A program made the position numbers and the translations under genes. This document shows, in pieces, positions 31,135-42,124 of a DNA stretch of 64,000 bases. The notes beneath the pieces were generated by a model. That model did not search any database, was not told the DNA's origin, and saw nothing but the letters and a program-made list of their open reading frames with translations. The first letter of the stretch is position 1. Each line of letters starts with the position of its first letter. This DNA comes from Dama dama (taxonomy: Eukaryota > Chordata > Mammalia > Artiodactyla > Cervidae): NCBI RefSeq assembly GCF_033118175.1, contig NC_083692.1:87834501-87898500 (forward strand), in the 5' to 3' direction.

Positions 31135-31790
31135 CACCATGCAAAAGAGAGAGTCATGGCCACAGAAAGATGGGACATCAGGGACAGACAGAGAGGAATA
31201 GCACAGCCCTAGGCTAGACCAGCAGGGTGACTACAGTGGGAGCTTGTTTAAAGATGGAGACATCACTACTGGCCAGACCCCTTCATGCCAGCCGGACTGG
31301 CTGACACAGAGGGGCTGCAGCAGGCCTCAGGAAGACATTCTGTGGTGCCTGTCCCTCATTCTGAAAATCCCCTCCCTTCTGATAAGCACTGTCCTCTTAT
31401 CTTTCCTGATCAACCGCAAATCCTCCAAGAAGGGATACATACATGAAACAGCCCTTTGAGCTAGATCTCCCTTAGAGATCAACCCCAGAGACACAGCATC
31501 CAAGCCTGATAAGCTGGTGAGCGGTCTAAGGCTGCGCCACAGGAGGGTATTTACGTTTCATCCTCTGTGTACACAAAGCAGAACCCTGATGAACTGCGCG
31601 TTCACAGACTCACGTTGGAGGGATTACCCAGTGGGCTATTTCCCAGAATGGGTGGCCTGCTTGACTCTGCTGATAGCTTGGCAGGTAAAGTTATTTGAGA
31701 CTGGGAAAACTCAAGGTGCCTGACTCTCTGTGGTTGACAGAACACTTCTCAACAAGGACTGTGAGGGCGTGTAGGGTCCTCAGAGCTCAA
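31135..31790. other. unique sequence, no feature recognised
   Basis: No gene or repeat is recognised. Two CTGATAAGC motifs occur (about 31378 and 31507), which is not more than expected by chance. Confidence 0.4.
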
Positions 31791-31794
31791 CTGG

Positions 31795-31925
31795 CACAAC
31801 CTGTCTTTGACTGATGGAGAAACTGAGGCCCAGAGCTGGATAAGGGCTTTCTTAGGAGCAGGATGATAGGCCAGACCTCAGGATCCTGGGTTCCCAGGCC
31901 AGCATTTTCCCTAGAGCCTCAGCAT
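31795..31925 (-). repeat. MIR SINE fragment
   Basis: 'tgatggagaaactgaggccc', 'agagctggataagggctttc' and 'ccaggccagcattttcccta' follow antisense MIR. Confidence 0.65.
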
Positions 31926-32329
31926 CTGGATGTGGAAACTTTCAGGATTAAGTGTGTTTTCAAAGGCACCAGTGACTTTACAGTTGGTTAAGTTGTAGGG
32001 AGGGAAGACTAAAGGCTTTAATAACTTTTGAAAGGGAGCTGCTGCTTAAAAAATGATACAGTGGGCTTGGAGGGGGTGTACAGAGATGCCCACAGACCCT
32101 CAGAACTGCAGAAATTCCCTGATATTAGTTTAGAATCACTGAAATACACACATATATACAACTAATGTTTTCATCTAGCTGAATACGATACAAGGATTCT
32201 ATAGTCACTGAAGACAAATTAGAAAACAGAAATCAGCAAGAATCAAGGGATGTAATTCAGCCACAACTCCACCTTGAGCAACAAGAGGCCATGTTGCCAA
32301 GCTGTCAGGGGTTCAAGCACATGCATCCG

Positions 32330-32505
32330 CCTAGATCTGAATTCAGTCCTGATTGTACGGCTTAGCCGCTCTGCAACCTTCAGCAGGTTGCCTAACTTCT
32401 CTGAGCCCCAGTGTCCTCACTTACAAAATGGGCTCTATTCTAGAAGTGGGACACTTAGCCACATGCCTGACGTATAACAACCACTAAAGGTAGTTATGGT
32501 GATAC
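32330..32505 (+). repeat. MIR SINE
   Basis: Sense MIR: 'atctgaattcagtcctgatt', 'aacttctctgagccccagtg', 'tcctcacttacaaaatgggc' and 'acatgcctgacgtataacaa'. Confidence 0.68.
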
Positions 32506-32509
32506 TAAA

Positions 32510-33760
32510 CTGGTGTGTGGTTTTCCAGACCAACCCCATTTTTTAAGACAAATGTTGAGAAAAAGAATTCATAGAATTGGACCAAGTAAACTTTGAGATC
32601 CTGTGCCACTCGGCTTCTATGATTCCAGTCGGTTGACGGGTTCTGGGGCAGAGGCCTTCTTGACTCTATGCCTCAGTTTCCCTGTCTGTATTCTAAGCTC
32701 AGAGCTGAGGCAGTTGCTCTGAGAGTCATCTCTGTCGGCCAGCAAGGCTTGATGGCTTCCGGCATCAGCCGGGCGAACTCTGTGCCTGCTGCCCTCCCCC
32801 ACCACCGTCACCCCGAGATGTGCTTGATGGCCAGGAGGTCAGCTGGGCTTGCTCGTTACCCAGGCAGTTGAGTGCAGTCGGAATCTCTAGACCGGAGCAA
32901 GCCTTTCCCATCCCACTTCCCCAGGCGCCCATGAGCTTTTCTAGACTAAGGCAGCATTGTGCGCCACGGCAGGCCAGCCAAGCCAAATAAACGGGTGCAC
33001 CCAGCCCTCCCAGCTGAACCACATCAAATACCAGCTATAGGCCAATGACACCAAGATACCGAGACACAGGCAACGGGCAAGGCTCCAGGCCACAGACCCT
33101 TAAGGGGTTGAGGAAGGAGGTACATACACATCCATCAAAGCCTACCCCCAATGCCCCTCCTCTCTTAGTTGGACAAGTTTGCCACCATACCTGCCCTGCC
33201 CACAGGCTTTGTACTTCCTTCAGTCCAGGCTATACATTGCCCTGCCGTTTGCCCTGTTTGTTGGGAGCTGGAACCAGGGTCATGGCCACCTTGCACCCTG
33301 CTCTAAGGTATACCTTTGTGACCTCAGGCCAAGGTCAAATGGATGAATGCATGGACAAAAGAGTGAGTTCCCAGTGCCAAAACTTGAGAGATCCCACTGT
33401 TTATTCTCAGCAGTTTCTGAGAAAATGAGCATAACCTGATTCCTGATGTTCCTGTAAAGCCCGTGCTGGCCGGGACCAGCGAGAGAAGAGAGGAGGAGAC
33501 TGAGCAGAGACAGGAACTAGCTCAGCAGCAGTGCTTTTCCGCCTGCTTCAGTTTCAACCCCTGCCCTCTAGGAGACTCTGTAGACAGTTCTTCCCACTCT
33601 CTTCCCACTAAAAAGTTCTAATACCCCAGATATACTGTATGTCTAAGTACCGTATGTATGTCCATGATTCAGGATTCTTTTCATACCCTCTTCCTGAACC
33701 AGTTTTTGCCCCCTGGAGGGCAATATGGTCCCCGTGGAAATGCCTGCTCTAGGCTGGGCA
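32510..33760. other. unique sequence with a minor MIR core
   Basis: Only a short sense MIR-like core ('tatgcctcagtttccctgtc') at about 32667-32700 is recognisable. Otherwise the sequence is unique and shows no exon I can support. Confidence 0.4.
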
Positions 33761-33764
33761 GTCA

Positions 33765-33905
33765 TCTGTATTATTGCCTATAGCCTTCAAAACAGCCTGC
33801 GGGGCCCATACCACTGTCCCCATTGTACAGACTTGTAAACTAAGGCAAGGCACAGGTGTTCATTGCGAGTGTCAGGGCTAGGAGGCACAGCCAGGACTCT
33901 CAGGA
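33765..33905 (-). repeat. MIR SINE fragment
   Basis: 'ccattgtacagacttgtaaa', 'ctaaggcaaggcacaggtgt' and 'gtcagggctaggaggcacag' match antisense MIR. Confidence 0.5.
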
Positions 33906-33964
33906 CACAGATCCCTCGACTTTCCTGTTGCCTAGAAGGAGAAGGCAGGCCGCTGTATGCTGGT

Positions 33965-34045
33965 AGGAGCTCTGAGCTGGGAGCCAGGCCCTCCAGGCAC
34001 TTCCTGCTCCTGGGCCTCAGCTTCCTCCCTCCTAAGGTAAGGAGG
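33965..34045 (+). repeat. MIR core remnant
   Basis: 'cttcctgctcctgggcctca' followed by 'gcttcctccctcctaaggta' is a sense MIR core, opposite in orientation to the MIR just upstream. Confidence 0.4.
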
Positions 34046-34049
34046 GGGG

Positions 34050-34790
34050 CCTTGGTGTATCCTACACACCCCTGAGTCTTCCAGTCTCTGAAAAGGAGGC
34101 TTTGGAAGCCAAGGACCCTGAGTGGCTTCCCCCATGCTGGGAGAGGGGCTATCTGCCAGGCGGGTGCTGCTGGGGTCAGGTGGAGGTGGGGAGGGTTGGA
34201 TGGCTGAACTGCCTGCCCCAGAGACGGAGCCGTCTGCTGTGCTCCTGGCTGGCGGCTTCCCAGGGTGCTCGGCTGGGAGTCTGACTGGCCCCGGCTTTCC
34301 CCAGGGCCTGATAAACCAGAAAAAAAGAAAGCACGCTGTGAAGGGAAGGAAGCACCAGCAGACAAAGGAGGGAAGGGCACGCTGATTCCATCGGCTCCAA
34401 ACCCTCAGCCACCCCGGCGGGCTGGGCAGGGCAGGACGTGCAGACAGGAGGCCTGGGGAGCTGGCGGCAGGCTGCTGGGAGCCGGCTGCCCAGCGATCGC
34501 TGTGCCCGCCTGTCCGAGTGTCCAAGCTGGCTGCGGCAGGAACAGGCCCCAGCACAGTGGCCCCTCCGTCTCACTGGAGCTTCTCCACAATTATCCCAAG
34601 CTCAAGTGGTATCTTGGAGCCTCTGACAGGGCCAGAGTCCTACCACGAGCCAGTGAAAGCCAGGCTGGCAGCTGGTTCTCTGCTCTAAGCTCTAGGAGGT
34701 TCTCTCCCTCCCCATTCCTCACCCAAGTCTGCCAAAACCTGATGCTGTCACCTGAGGAGGCAGGGACCCATTCAGAACACCGAAATCCAG
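34050..34790. other. unique GC-rich sequence
   Basis: No repeat is recognised. Frames of about 200 codons overlap on both strands (33787-34380 and 33932-34555 minus, 34265-34912 plus). They contradict one another and show no domain, so I do not call a gene. Conserved-looking patches lie around 34300-34350 and 34570-34620. Confidence 0.4.
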
Positions 34791-34814
34791 TAGACCCAGC
34801 TCACGATGTACCAG

Positions 34815-34945
34815 GGCAATTTTCTATGTTATCTGACTTAGTCTTCGCAGGCCCTCTGAGGTGGGCTGGGCTATGTCGTTCCTCCTTTATTGATGAGGAA
34901 ACTGAAACCTAGGAGGTTAAGTAACAGGTCCATGCTCCTAACAGC
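34815..34945 (-). repeat. MIR SINE fragment
   Basis: 'ttctatgttatctgacttag', 'ttcctcctttattgatgagg' and 'aaactgaaacctaggaggtt' followed by 'aagtaacaggtcc' are clear antisense MIR. Confidence 0.75.
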
Positions 34946-34949
34946 TGGG

Positions 34950-36330
34950 CCTCTGCAAGGCCCTTAGGGAGCCAGCTGTCCCCTTGTCTATGGCCCCAGG
35001 GCTCTGGGGTGGGGGTGGGAAGCCTCCTAGGCCCCTGCCCCTTTGCTTTGCAGCCTTCTCTAAGGGCTCAAAGACGAAGGCTCAAAGAAGGGCTGAGAGA
35101 TGGAGAATAGCTAGCTGCTGTTTTTTCCCCTAAAGTCAACAATCAGAAAGGCTATTCTAAAACCTGCCAACAAAAGGAGAAAAGGGGTGCAGCCTGGCTC
35201 AGATCTGGTCCTTCCTCGGGAAGCCAATGGGATGCATGACACCTAGGTGGACAGGCAATCTGCCCCTTACATCCGGCGGCTCCATCCACACGGCAGGGCA
35301 ATGCAGCCTGAGCTTCCCGGGAGGGGGAGAAGAGGCACAGAGAGAATCTGGCCGGAGGCTCTGGGCAGGACTAGACTCCATCTTGAGACTCCAGCTCGGA
35401 CGGCTGGGTTCAGTCTGAGGCTTCAGCCTGGGATAATGCTGACCACCGCTCACACATTGACTGCAATCCCTGTGGACCTTCCTCAAGGATTCTGGCCTCT
35501 CTCCGCTGCACCCCAGTCAGAAATGAGGTGCTGAGATGAGTGAAACAAGGGAGGAAGGAGGGTCAACCAAAGTGGCATCAGCAAGCTAGTCAAACTGAGG
35601 GCAACTGGGCTCCGCCTGCTGGGGCTCTCAGAGGGCAGAAGGCAGCTCAGGTTGGAGGGGGAATGTTATCCACTTATTCTCATCACCTGGGGTCGAAGGC
35701 AAGTGCTAAGCCAGCTGCGAGGCAAGAGGCCATGACTTTACAGCTGTGCAGAGCTGGTTGCCCTGGCAGGAGCTGGAATACGGAGGTAAGCCGAGGGGAC
35801 GTGAGGTGGGACGCGAGAGGTGCCTGACGCCACATCCCCGTCTCACTCAGTGGTCCCTGGGCCAAGGGGATACAAGGACGCCTGCCCTCTAGGAACTCAC
35901 AGCTCCTCACCTACACTCTCCACCAGGAGGTGATGACAACCAGACCCACCATTCACACAGTCTCTGCCATGTGCTGAGGGCCATCAGCAGCCGAACAAGA
36001 CAGACATCACCTCATTTGACGAAGATGCACACCACTGAGGCTGGGGAGGTTACAAACCTTCGCATGGTCTCACTCCAAGCCCGAAGCCTTCCCGATGTTG
36101 CTGGTGGGGGTGGGGGCAGGGGAGGACTAGAGAAGGAAGTCTGCCTGGAGGAGGTGGTGCTGGGTCTGTTCCTTGGGGACTGTGCACACCCCACGCCCTG
36201 ACAGCTCTCTGTGCCCTGTGTCTTCCCACCATCATGCCACGCGGAGTCCCTAGGAGCCTGGCTTGAACCCCTAAAATATCACAGCTCATCAGGCTGGGAG
36301 GCCCACAGGGGCCGGCTGGCTCAAGTCCTC
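34950..36330. other. unique sequence, weak MIR traces
   Basis: A weak antisense MIR trace may lie at about 35940-36070 ('catgtgctgagggccatcag', 'cactgaggctggggaggtta'). Nothing else is recognised and no exon is supportable. Confidence 0.35.
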
Positions 36331-36334
36331 AGCC

Positions 36335-36465
36335 ACCTTCCTGTGACAAAGCTGAGGCCCAGAGAGAACTTGATGTGCCCAGCCAGCCTCACACAGCAGA
36401 TGGTGGAAAGCCAGTGTGGCAACGCAGGGCTCCTGACTCCCTTCCACACAGGTAGCACAGGCCAT
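36335..36465 (-). repeat. MIR SINE fragment
   Basis: 'ttcctgtgacaaagctgagg', 'cccagagagaacttgatgtg', 'cctcacacagcagatggtgg' and 'ccagtgtggcaacgcagggc' follow antisense MIR. Confidence 0.6.
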
Positions 36466-36469
36466 GTTC

Positions 36470-37155
36470 CCCAGGGCCCTGTCTCCACTCTCAGGAGTAG
36501 AGTTCCTCAGCGCACCTCACATCCATACCCTTTTCCCTTGTTCTTTGGCTGAATCTCCTTCCCTGGGAGGTGCTGGGCTCAAAGCAGAATGTTTCAGGGA
36601 ACCCAGAGACACTCGGCCTGGGCTGGGGTGCAGGAGGAGCCACGGGTGAGAAGAGGGCCCTGGGGCAGGAAAAATTGAGCCTGCTTGTTCCAGACGGGGA
36701 ACAAGTGACAGGCTCCTCCCTCCTCCCTGCCACTCCAGTGCCCCCAGCCAGGGCATCGGGCAGAGGACCCCTCACTCGCCGGGGCCCTGGGGTCCTGAAA
36801 ATGGGGTTGGTGACCTAAAGTGCCAGAGACAGGGGCTGAGGGAGAATCCAAAACACAAAACAAACGCACAGCCGCCCCCAGAGGAAAAGTCCAGAGTCCG
36901 AATTTTAAACAGGAAGAGCTAGGCGTCAGGCTCAGAGGAAGATAACAGGGCCTGGCTGAGCAAAGAAACAACAGAAAAGGAGCGAGGAGAGCCGGGGGAG
37001 GACATTCCGGCCCCACGCTGGGCCTTCCCAGCTCCCCCTTGTCCCCAGGGTTCAGGGGGCCGGGGTCCCCCTTCCCCCAGGGACAGGGCCCGGGCCCACC
37101 GGGGCGCCGTGGGAGGCCTTCACGGAGAAGCACTAGGGTCTGCAGTGAAGAACGT
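36470..37155. other. unique GC-rich sequence
   Basis: No repeat is recognised. A 179-codon minus-strand frame (36594-37133) overlaps a plus-strand frame, is proline- and leucine-rich and has no recognised domain. I read it as chance. Confidence 0.4.
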
Positions 37156-37159
37156 GGGG

Positions 37160-37265
37160 TGGGGACAGGAATCCCTGGGCAGGTGATTTTCTGAGCTTCC
37201 GTTTCTCCTTTTGAGAGACGGGACTAAGAATACCTACCTTGAAGATCTAGACTGGTGAAGACAGA
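37160..37265 (+). repeat. MIR SINE fragment
   Basis: 'tttctgagcttccgtttctc', 'cttttgagagacgggactaa' and 'gaatacctaccttgaagatc' are diverged sense MIR. Confidence 0.5.
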
Positions 37266-37436
37266 AATGGCCAGGGCTATTTTTTATCACCCCAGAGATC
37301 CCAGGGCCCACAGCCCAACAACAAAGGACTCTCTCTTCTTTTGGAAGCATCGGGGCTCCTGGTCCTCACCTTCTACAGGTCCTGGCAACCTGGTATATCA
37401 AAGACAGTACTTACGGGGCTAGACAGACAACCTCTA

Positions 37437-38009
37437 ACCCATTCATTTGCTGGAACTACCATAATAAACAACCACAGACAGGGTGGTTTAAGAAGCAGAA
37501 ATTTGTTTAAGCCTCTCACCCTTCTGGAGGCTACAAGTCCAAGATCAAGATGTCAGCGGGGTGGGTTTCTTCGTCTGAGACCTCCCTCCTTGTCCTCAGA
37601 TGCCTGCCTTCTTCCACTGTCTTCTTGTATCCTTCCGTGTGTGTCTGTCCTACAGAATCTCTTCTCATAAGGTCACCAGTCATATCACATTAGAGCGCAC
37701 CCTAATGGCCTTATTTTGGCCTAATTACTTTTTTGAAAAAATATTTCTTATTTTTTAATTTGGCTGTGGTGGCTCTTAGTTGTAGCACTTGGGATCTTTA
37801 GTTACGGCATGCAGGATCTGGTTCCCTGATCAGGGATCAAACCTGGGCACCTGCATTGGCAGCACAGAGTCAGCTACTGGACCACCAGGAAAGTCCCCCA
37901 ATTACCTTTTTAGAGGCCCTATCTGCAAATGCAGTCATATTCTAAGGCTCTAGGGGTTAGGGCTTCAATATATGAATGGGGGTGGGGGGCACAGTTCAGC
38001 CCGTAACAA
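37437..38009 (-). repeat. MLT1-type MaLR LTR split by a CHR SINE
   Basis: This is the reverse complement of an MLT1/MaLR LTR: 'ttgctggaactaccataata', 'aaccacagacagggtggttt', 'tctggaggctacaagtccaa', 'gatcaagatgtcagcggggt', then after the SINE 'tatctgcaaatgcagtcata' and 'cagttcagcccgtaacaa'. It is interrupted at 37734-37899. It is a solitary LTR without retroviral genes. Confidence 0.75.
37734..37899 (-). repeat. CHR-type SINE inside MLT1
   Basis: An antisense copy with 'ggctcttagttgtagcactt', 'ggttccctgatcagggatca' and 'tactggaccaccaggaaagt' is flanked by AATTACTTTTT (37723-37733) and AATTACCTTTTT (37900-37911), an approximate target-site duplication. Confidence 0.92.
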
Positions 38010-38390
38010 CCACAACTTCCCATCTGTCAAGCCATCCCGTTCCGGGTTGCATCTCAGAACCCTCCACCTGGCCCTGGGAGGCGCTGTCACTGTCCTGAAG
38101 TCCAGCTGTTTCTCCAGAGAGGGTAAATGGTTATCCCAGGTGACACGGTGAAGAAAAGCATCCATAACACACCGGCTCCTGCACGGCACACCCAAAGAGA
38201 AGGCAATGGAAAGAGGACCATCTCCAGTCCCTCAGCCGAGGGCACCCACTGGTGGTGTCATCACACTGCTGTATTCTGCCGGCTCAGAAAATTAGAGGAA
38301 GCAAGACTTTGGTGAGGGCAGGGAGGGGGACATACGTTGGCCTACATCTTCTCCGGGGAACCGGAAAGCAAACAGCTTGTGTTGATCCTG
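38010..38390. other. unique sequence, no feature recognised
   Basis: No repeat or exon is recognised between the MLT1 LTR and the next MIR. Confidence 0.35.
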
Positions 38391-38394
38391 TGTG

Positions 38395-38585
38395 TGTGCA
38401 CTGCTCAAAGCGCTGCACATGGGTTGACTGGTTTAAGCCTCACAGCAGTCCTATGGAGTATGTGACAACTCTTACAAGCATCTGTAGGAAACTGAGGCCC
38501 AGAGAAGGTAAGTAACTGGCCTGCAGTCACACACCCGACAGTGAGTGTGCCCATGGAATCAATCCCAGGCTGTCTGCCTGCAGGG
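38395..38585 (-). repeat. MIR SINE
   Basis: 'aagcgctgcacatgggttga', 'aagcctcacagcagtcctat', 'aactgaggcccagagaaggt' and 'aagtaactggcctgcagtca' are clear antisense MIR. Confidence 0.8.
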
Positions 38586-38589
38586 ACTG

Positions 38590-39470
38590 TGATGTGGGTG
38601 GCAAGCCTCTACCCCGGGGCAGATGGCGTGAGATGACCCTGGCTGGTCATCTGGCCTGGCACTTCCATCACTTGCCGGGGGCCTTGGGCCTCAATGTCGC
38701 CAGCTATCATAGGACAGGTAAGATCGGATGCCTTGAGGCCCAGGCAAACTACCCCCTTCCCTCTTCCCTGCCCCCTCGAGGCCATCCTCAGGTCCCGAAG
38801 AGTAGTCTCAGACCTTGCTGCCATGGAACGGTCTCCTCTCAGGGACTCGTGGTCTAGACGGCAGAGCAGGGAGTGAGGCCAGCGTAGCTACAGGCGCTGC
38901 CCTGCACCCTCACGCTGTGTGGCCCACACTGGGGTAGCCCCCAGCAGGAGGGGCAGCACTCTGGGGCTCTGCAAAGTGAAGAGTCTCTGGGGAGAAAGCC
39001 ATTCCCAGATCACGGGCAGGAGGCGCCATGAGCTGGCAGAGGAGGGCTCGGGTGCAGCTTCTCCCCCTGGCACCGTCCAAGTGTCCCCCACCCACCCCCC
39101 AAAAGTGCCTCATCCAGCACTGTCGCCTCACCTCCAGAAGGCCTCCTAGGCCTCTGGCTCCGTTCCCAGCCTGCCAGTCGGGGAAGAAGCCTGGAGGCAG
39201 GAACCTCGGGGTGTTACACTGTCACTTAAACTGCTTAGACCTACAGTGGCTGCTTCACCAAACCACAGTGGCCCCCTCACCACAGATCCCCCACAGCAGT
39301 GAAGGAACCGGGCAGTGTCCATAAGCCCTGGCTGTCAAGGTGAAATGTTACTGAATATTGGCATGTAAAGCAATATATAAAATACTATTCTATAGTCTCC
39401 GCACATGTATACATGTAGGTATTTTGAGACACATGCATAGAAAAAAGGAGCTCCACTAAAAGGTAACTAT
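38590..39470. other. unique sequence, no feature recognised
   Basis: I recognise no gene or repeat. Overlapping frames on both strands around 38.9-39.1 kb have no motif. An AT-rich 200-bp patch at about 39335-39450 could be an old repeat that I cannot name. Confidence 0.4.
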
Positions 39471-39475
39471 GGATT

Positions 39476-39540
39476 TCCTCCCTCCCTTCCTTCTTCCTTT
39501 TCCTTCTTTCCTCTCTCTCTTTCTTTCTTCCTTTTTTTTG
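39476..39540. repeat. polypyrimidine simple repeat
   Basis: A run of almost pure C and T (CCTCCC, TTCC, CTTT units) over about 65 bases ends in a T-run. It is a polypyrimidine/polypurine tract. Confidence 0.9.
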
Positions 39541-39670
39541 GCTTCTGTTTCCTTACACTTGTGGTAAAGTCTGTCTAAGGGGCAATAAAAAGACAAATAA
39601 CTTTATAAGCAAATATGAACAATAATATTAAAAATATAGAGAGAGTTTGGATACCTCCCATAATAACTTT

Positions 39671-39798
39671 GTTGGGAAAGGAAATGGCAGCCCACTCTAG
39701 TATTCTTGCCTGGAGAATCCCACGGACAGAGAAGCCTGGCCGGCTAGAGTCCATAGCGTCACAAAGAGTTGGACATGACTGAGTGGCTGTCACTCACT
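39671..39798 (+). repeat. 5'-truncated Bov-A2 SINE
   Basis: The sense 3' half reads 'ggaaatggcagcccactcta', 'gcctggagaatcccacggac', 'agcctggccggctagagtcc' and 'gtcacaaagagttggacatg'. CATAATAACTTT (39659-39670) and CATAATAGCTTT (39799-39810) form a 12-bp target-site duplication with one mismatch, so it inserted already truncated. Confidence 0.95.
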
Positions 39799-39964
39799 CA
39801 TAATAGCTTTTCTCCTTAAATGATTGTAACTAGCCTCCACCCTCTGGTTTTGTTTTGCTTTGTATAGTTCTCTTCATAAACCTCTCACATGCCCTTCGCT
39901 TTATAATTTTCAAAGAAAAGTCACATCCGCTACGTCAGTCCTCAGGGGCCAGTGATGACCACTA

Positions 39965-40085
39965 ATGCATTGTGAAGATGAGGAAACTGAGGCCCCAGAA
40001 GGGCTGTGATTTGGCCCAAAGTCACCCTGCAAATGCGAGGCAGAGTGGGCTTCACCGCCTGCTTTTAGATCCCTCTGGCCTGGGG
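39965..40085 (-). repeat. MIR SINE fragment
   Basis: 'gatgaggaaactgaggcccc', 'cccaaagtcaccctgcaaat' and 'gcgaggcagagtgggcttca' are antisense MIR. Confidence 0.72.
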
Positions 40086-40479
40086 GTGCCCTTGGGGACG
40101 TGGGGTGCCAGGACCAGAGCTTTAGACGTCACAGGGCTGAGAGCAAAAGGCACTGGTGTGGACTCCTCTGGACTCAGTCAATCACTCGCTTGCTCTGAAG
40201 CTTTCTGCCTCAGTCTCCCCACCTGCAGAAGCACAAGCCTGGCCTTCTCCCTGTCCACCCCTCATCCTAAGGTGGATAGAGGGCCCCTCCTGGCGTATAG
40301 TCCAGGCCTGAGCCACATTCTAGTCTCTGTCCCTTGTCTCGGGCCTGGCTTTAGAGCCATTCTCCCTCTCCTCTCCTGGTGCCCGTGCCCTCCCCAGGGC
40401 CCCAGCTCCTTTGTGGATGTGCTCAGACAGTGCCCTGACTGGATGGAAAGGTGGGGTGGGGAGTGACCCAGCACTGGCC

Positions 40480-40605
40480 CGGGCTCCAGGAGCCTTGGGT
40501 TGTGGCTCCCCCGTCCTGGCTCATGGTGTGACCCAGGGCTGCTAACCAGTTCCCTTCTCTGGGCCTCAGCTGCCTCCTCTGTAACAGAGAGGGTGAGAGG
40601 CGCAC
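40480..40605 (+). repeat. MIR SINE fragment
   Basis: 'ctcatggtgtgacccagggc', 'cttctctgggcctcagctgc' and 'ctcctctgtaacagagaggg' are sense MIR. Confidence 0.65.
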
Positions 40606-40779
40606 CTCCACAGTCCTGGGGAGTGAGCACTAGCTGAGCAGAGAGCTGGATTCACAGAGAGTCAAGCCAAGTCCCGGCAGCAGCAAGGCTGCAGCGTGGA
40701 CACAGAGTCGGGTCTGGGCAGATCACCACCCGGGGCCTGGAAAAGAGCTCTCACTCCGCACTTGGACGCTTGCTCCGCT

Positions 40780-40865
40780 GAGCAGCAGGTGACTGTACCA
40801 CTCCACTTCTCTGGGCCTCGGGTTTCTTCTGTGTGAAATGGGAAGTCTCTGAGAGGGCCCTAAAA
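40780..40865 (+). repeat. MIR SINE fragment
   Basis: 'ccacttctctgggcctcggg' and 'ttcttctgtgtgaaatggga' are a sense MIR core. It is the second sense MIR within 300 bp. Confidence 0.6.
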
Positions 40866-40869
40866 GGCC

Positions 40870-41165
40870 AGTTTTTATAAAACAACCACCACAAGAACAA
40901 CAGTTTCTCTGGCTCTGCCTCTGGTCTGGGGGATGGAAAGCTGAGCCAAGAATAACAGTGGGCTTACGTGGGCTTGAATCGCTGTTCCCCCAAACCTTGC
41001 TAAAGGCTGGGTGCTTTTGGTGAACAAGATCTACAGAGGGCAGGTTCCCAGGAGGGAGGGGCAGGCCCATGTGGGAGCCTAGAGCACCTGGCCCCAGGCC
41101 AGTTTGGCCCCTAGGGGCCCGGGGCTGCCCGCTGGCTCCGCCGACTGAGCGATGTGGCCATAGAA
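40870..41165. other. unique sequence, no feature recognised
   Basis: I recognise no repeat or exon. A 156-codon minus-strand frame (40723-41193) shows no domain and overlaps the MIR fragments at its edge. Confidence 0.35.
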
Positions 41166-41169
41166 TAAT

Positions 41170-41434
41170 AAGGGTGGCATTAACAACCACCACTTATGAA
41201 TCACTCACCTTGTGCCAGGAATGTTAAGTGCTTTATTTGAATTAACTCATTTAAACTTCGGGCAGCCCTGTCAGGGAGGTTCTATTATTATCCCCTGGTT
41301 TGCCAATGAGGAAACCTAGGCACAGGGAGGTCAAGGCACACACCCAAGGTGAGGCAGACAGCAAGGACAGAGCTGGGATTTGAACCCAGGTGACCTGGAG
41401 CCAGCGTTAACTCTTTAACCACTGCTGTGCTGGC
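41170..41434 (-). repeat. MIR SINE, essentially full length
   Basis: This is the best antisense MIR here: 'atgaatcactcaccttgtgc', 'taagtgctttatttgaatta', 'attattatcccctggtttgc', 'caatgaggaaacctaggcac', 'gagctgggatttgaacccag' and 'actctttaaccactgctgtg' span almost the whole 260-bp family. Confidence 0.9.
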
Positions 41435-41582
41435 CCCCAGGAGAATGGGCCAGGATCATGGGGCCCTTGACCCCTGTCCCAGCTGATAAGCCTTTCTGCT
41501 GCTCCTCTCCCTGTGAGTATGAGGCACTCCCAGCCCCCGACCGGCACACAACAGACCGGGGGATACATTAATAATACAAGGT

Positions 41583-41690
41583 CAGGGACTCCCTGCTGGT
41601 CCAGTTGTTAGGACTCTGCACATTCACTGCCATGGCCTGAGTTCAATCCCTGGTTAGGGAACTAAGATCTCAGAAGCTGTGTGGTATGCC
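41583..41690 (+). repeat. short CHR-type SINE
   Basis: 'agggactccctgctggtcca', 'ttgttaggactctgcacatt' and 'ttcaatccctggttagggaa' are a short sense CHR-type SINE. Confidence 0.82.
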
Positions 41691-41799
41691 CCCTCCCCGC
41701 CCCTCCCTGAAAAGAACAAGTTCAGCATCTCAGTGTTAACCCCCACAAGAGGCCCCGCAGCGTGGAGTGCCATCTGTCTCCTCTCTACCCCTCTATGTG

Positions 41800-42120
41800 A
41801 AAGTGAAAAGTCAAAGTGAGACTCGTTCAGTCGTGTCCGACTCTGTGCGACCCCATGGACTATACAGTCTATGGAATTCTCCAGGCCAGAACACTGGAGT
41901 GGGTAGCCTTTCCCATCTCCAGGGGATCTTCCCAACCCAGGGATCAAACCCAGGTCTCCCACACTGCAGGCAGATTCTTTACCAGCTGAGCCACAAGGGA
42001 AGCTCAAGAATACTGGAGTGGGTAGCCTCTTCCTTCTGCAGGGAATCTTCCCAACCCAGGAATCAAATTGGGGTCTCCTGCATTGCAGACAGATTCTTTA
42101 CCAACTGAGCTGTCAGGGGC
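41800..42120 (-). repeat. Bov-tA tandem dimer
   Basis: A full antisense Bov-A2 (to about 42003, ending 'ctgagccacaagggaagctc') is followed directly by a second antisense unit, 42004-42120. The second unit restarts at 'aagaatactggagtgggtag' and ends 'accaactgagctgtcagggg'. The second unit lacks the BovB-derived half, as in dimeric Bov-tA types. Confidence 0.9.
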
Positions 42121-42124
42121 TGCT

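Noticed and set aside
33787..34912. Frames of about 200 codons on both strands near 34 kb
   Set aside because: They are mutually exclusive, low-complexity and without homology I recognise. Splice and start contexts are unconvincing.
36594..37133. 179-codon minus-strand frame
   Set aside because: It is proline- and leucine-rich with no recognised domain, and overlapped by plus-strand frames.
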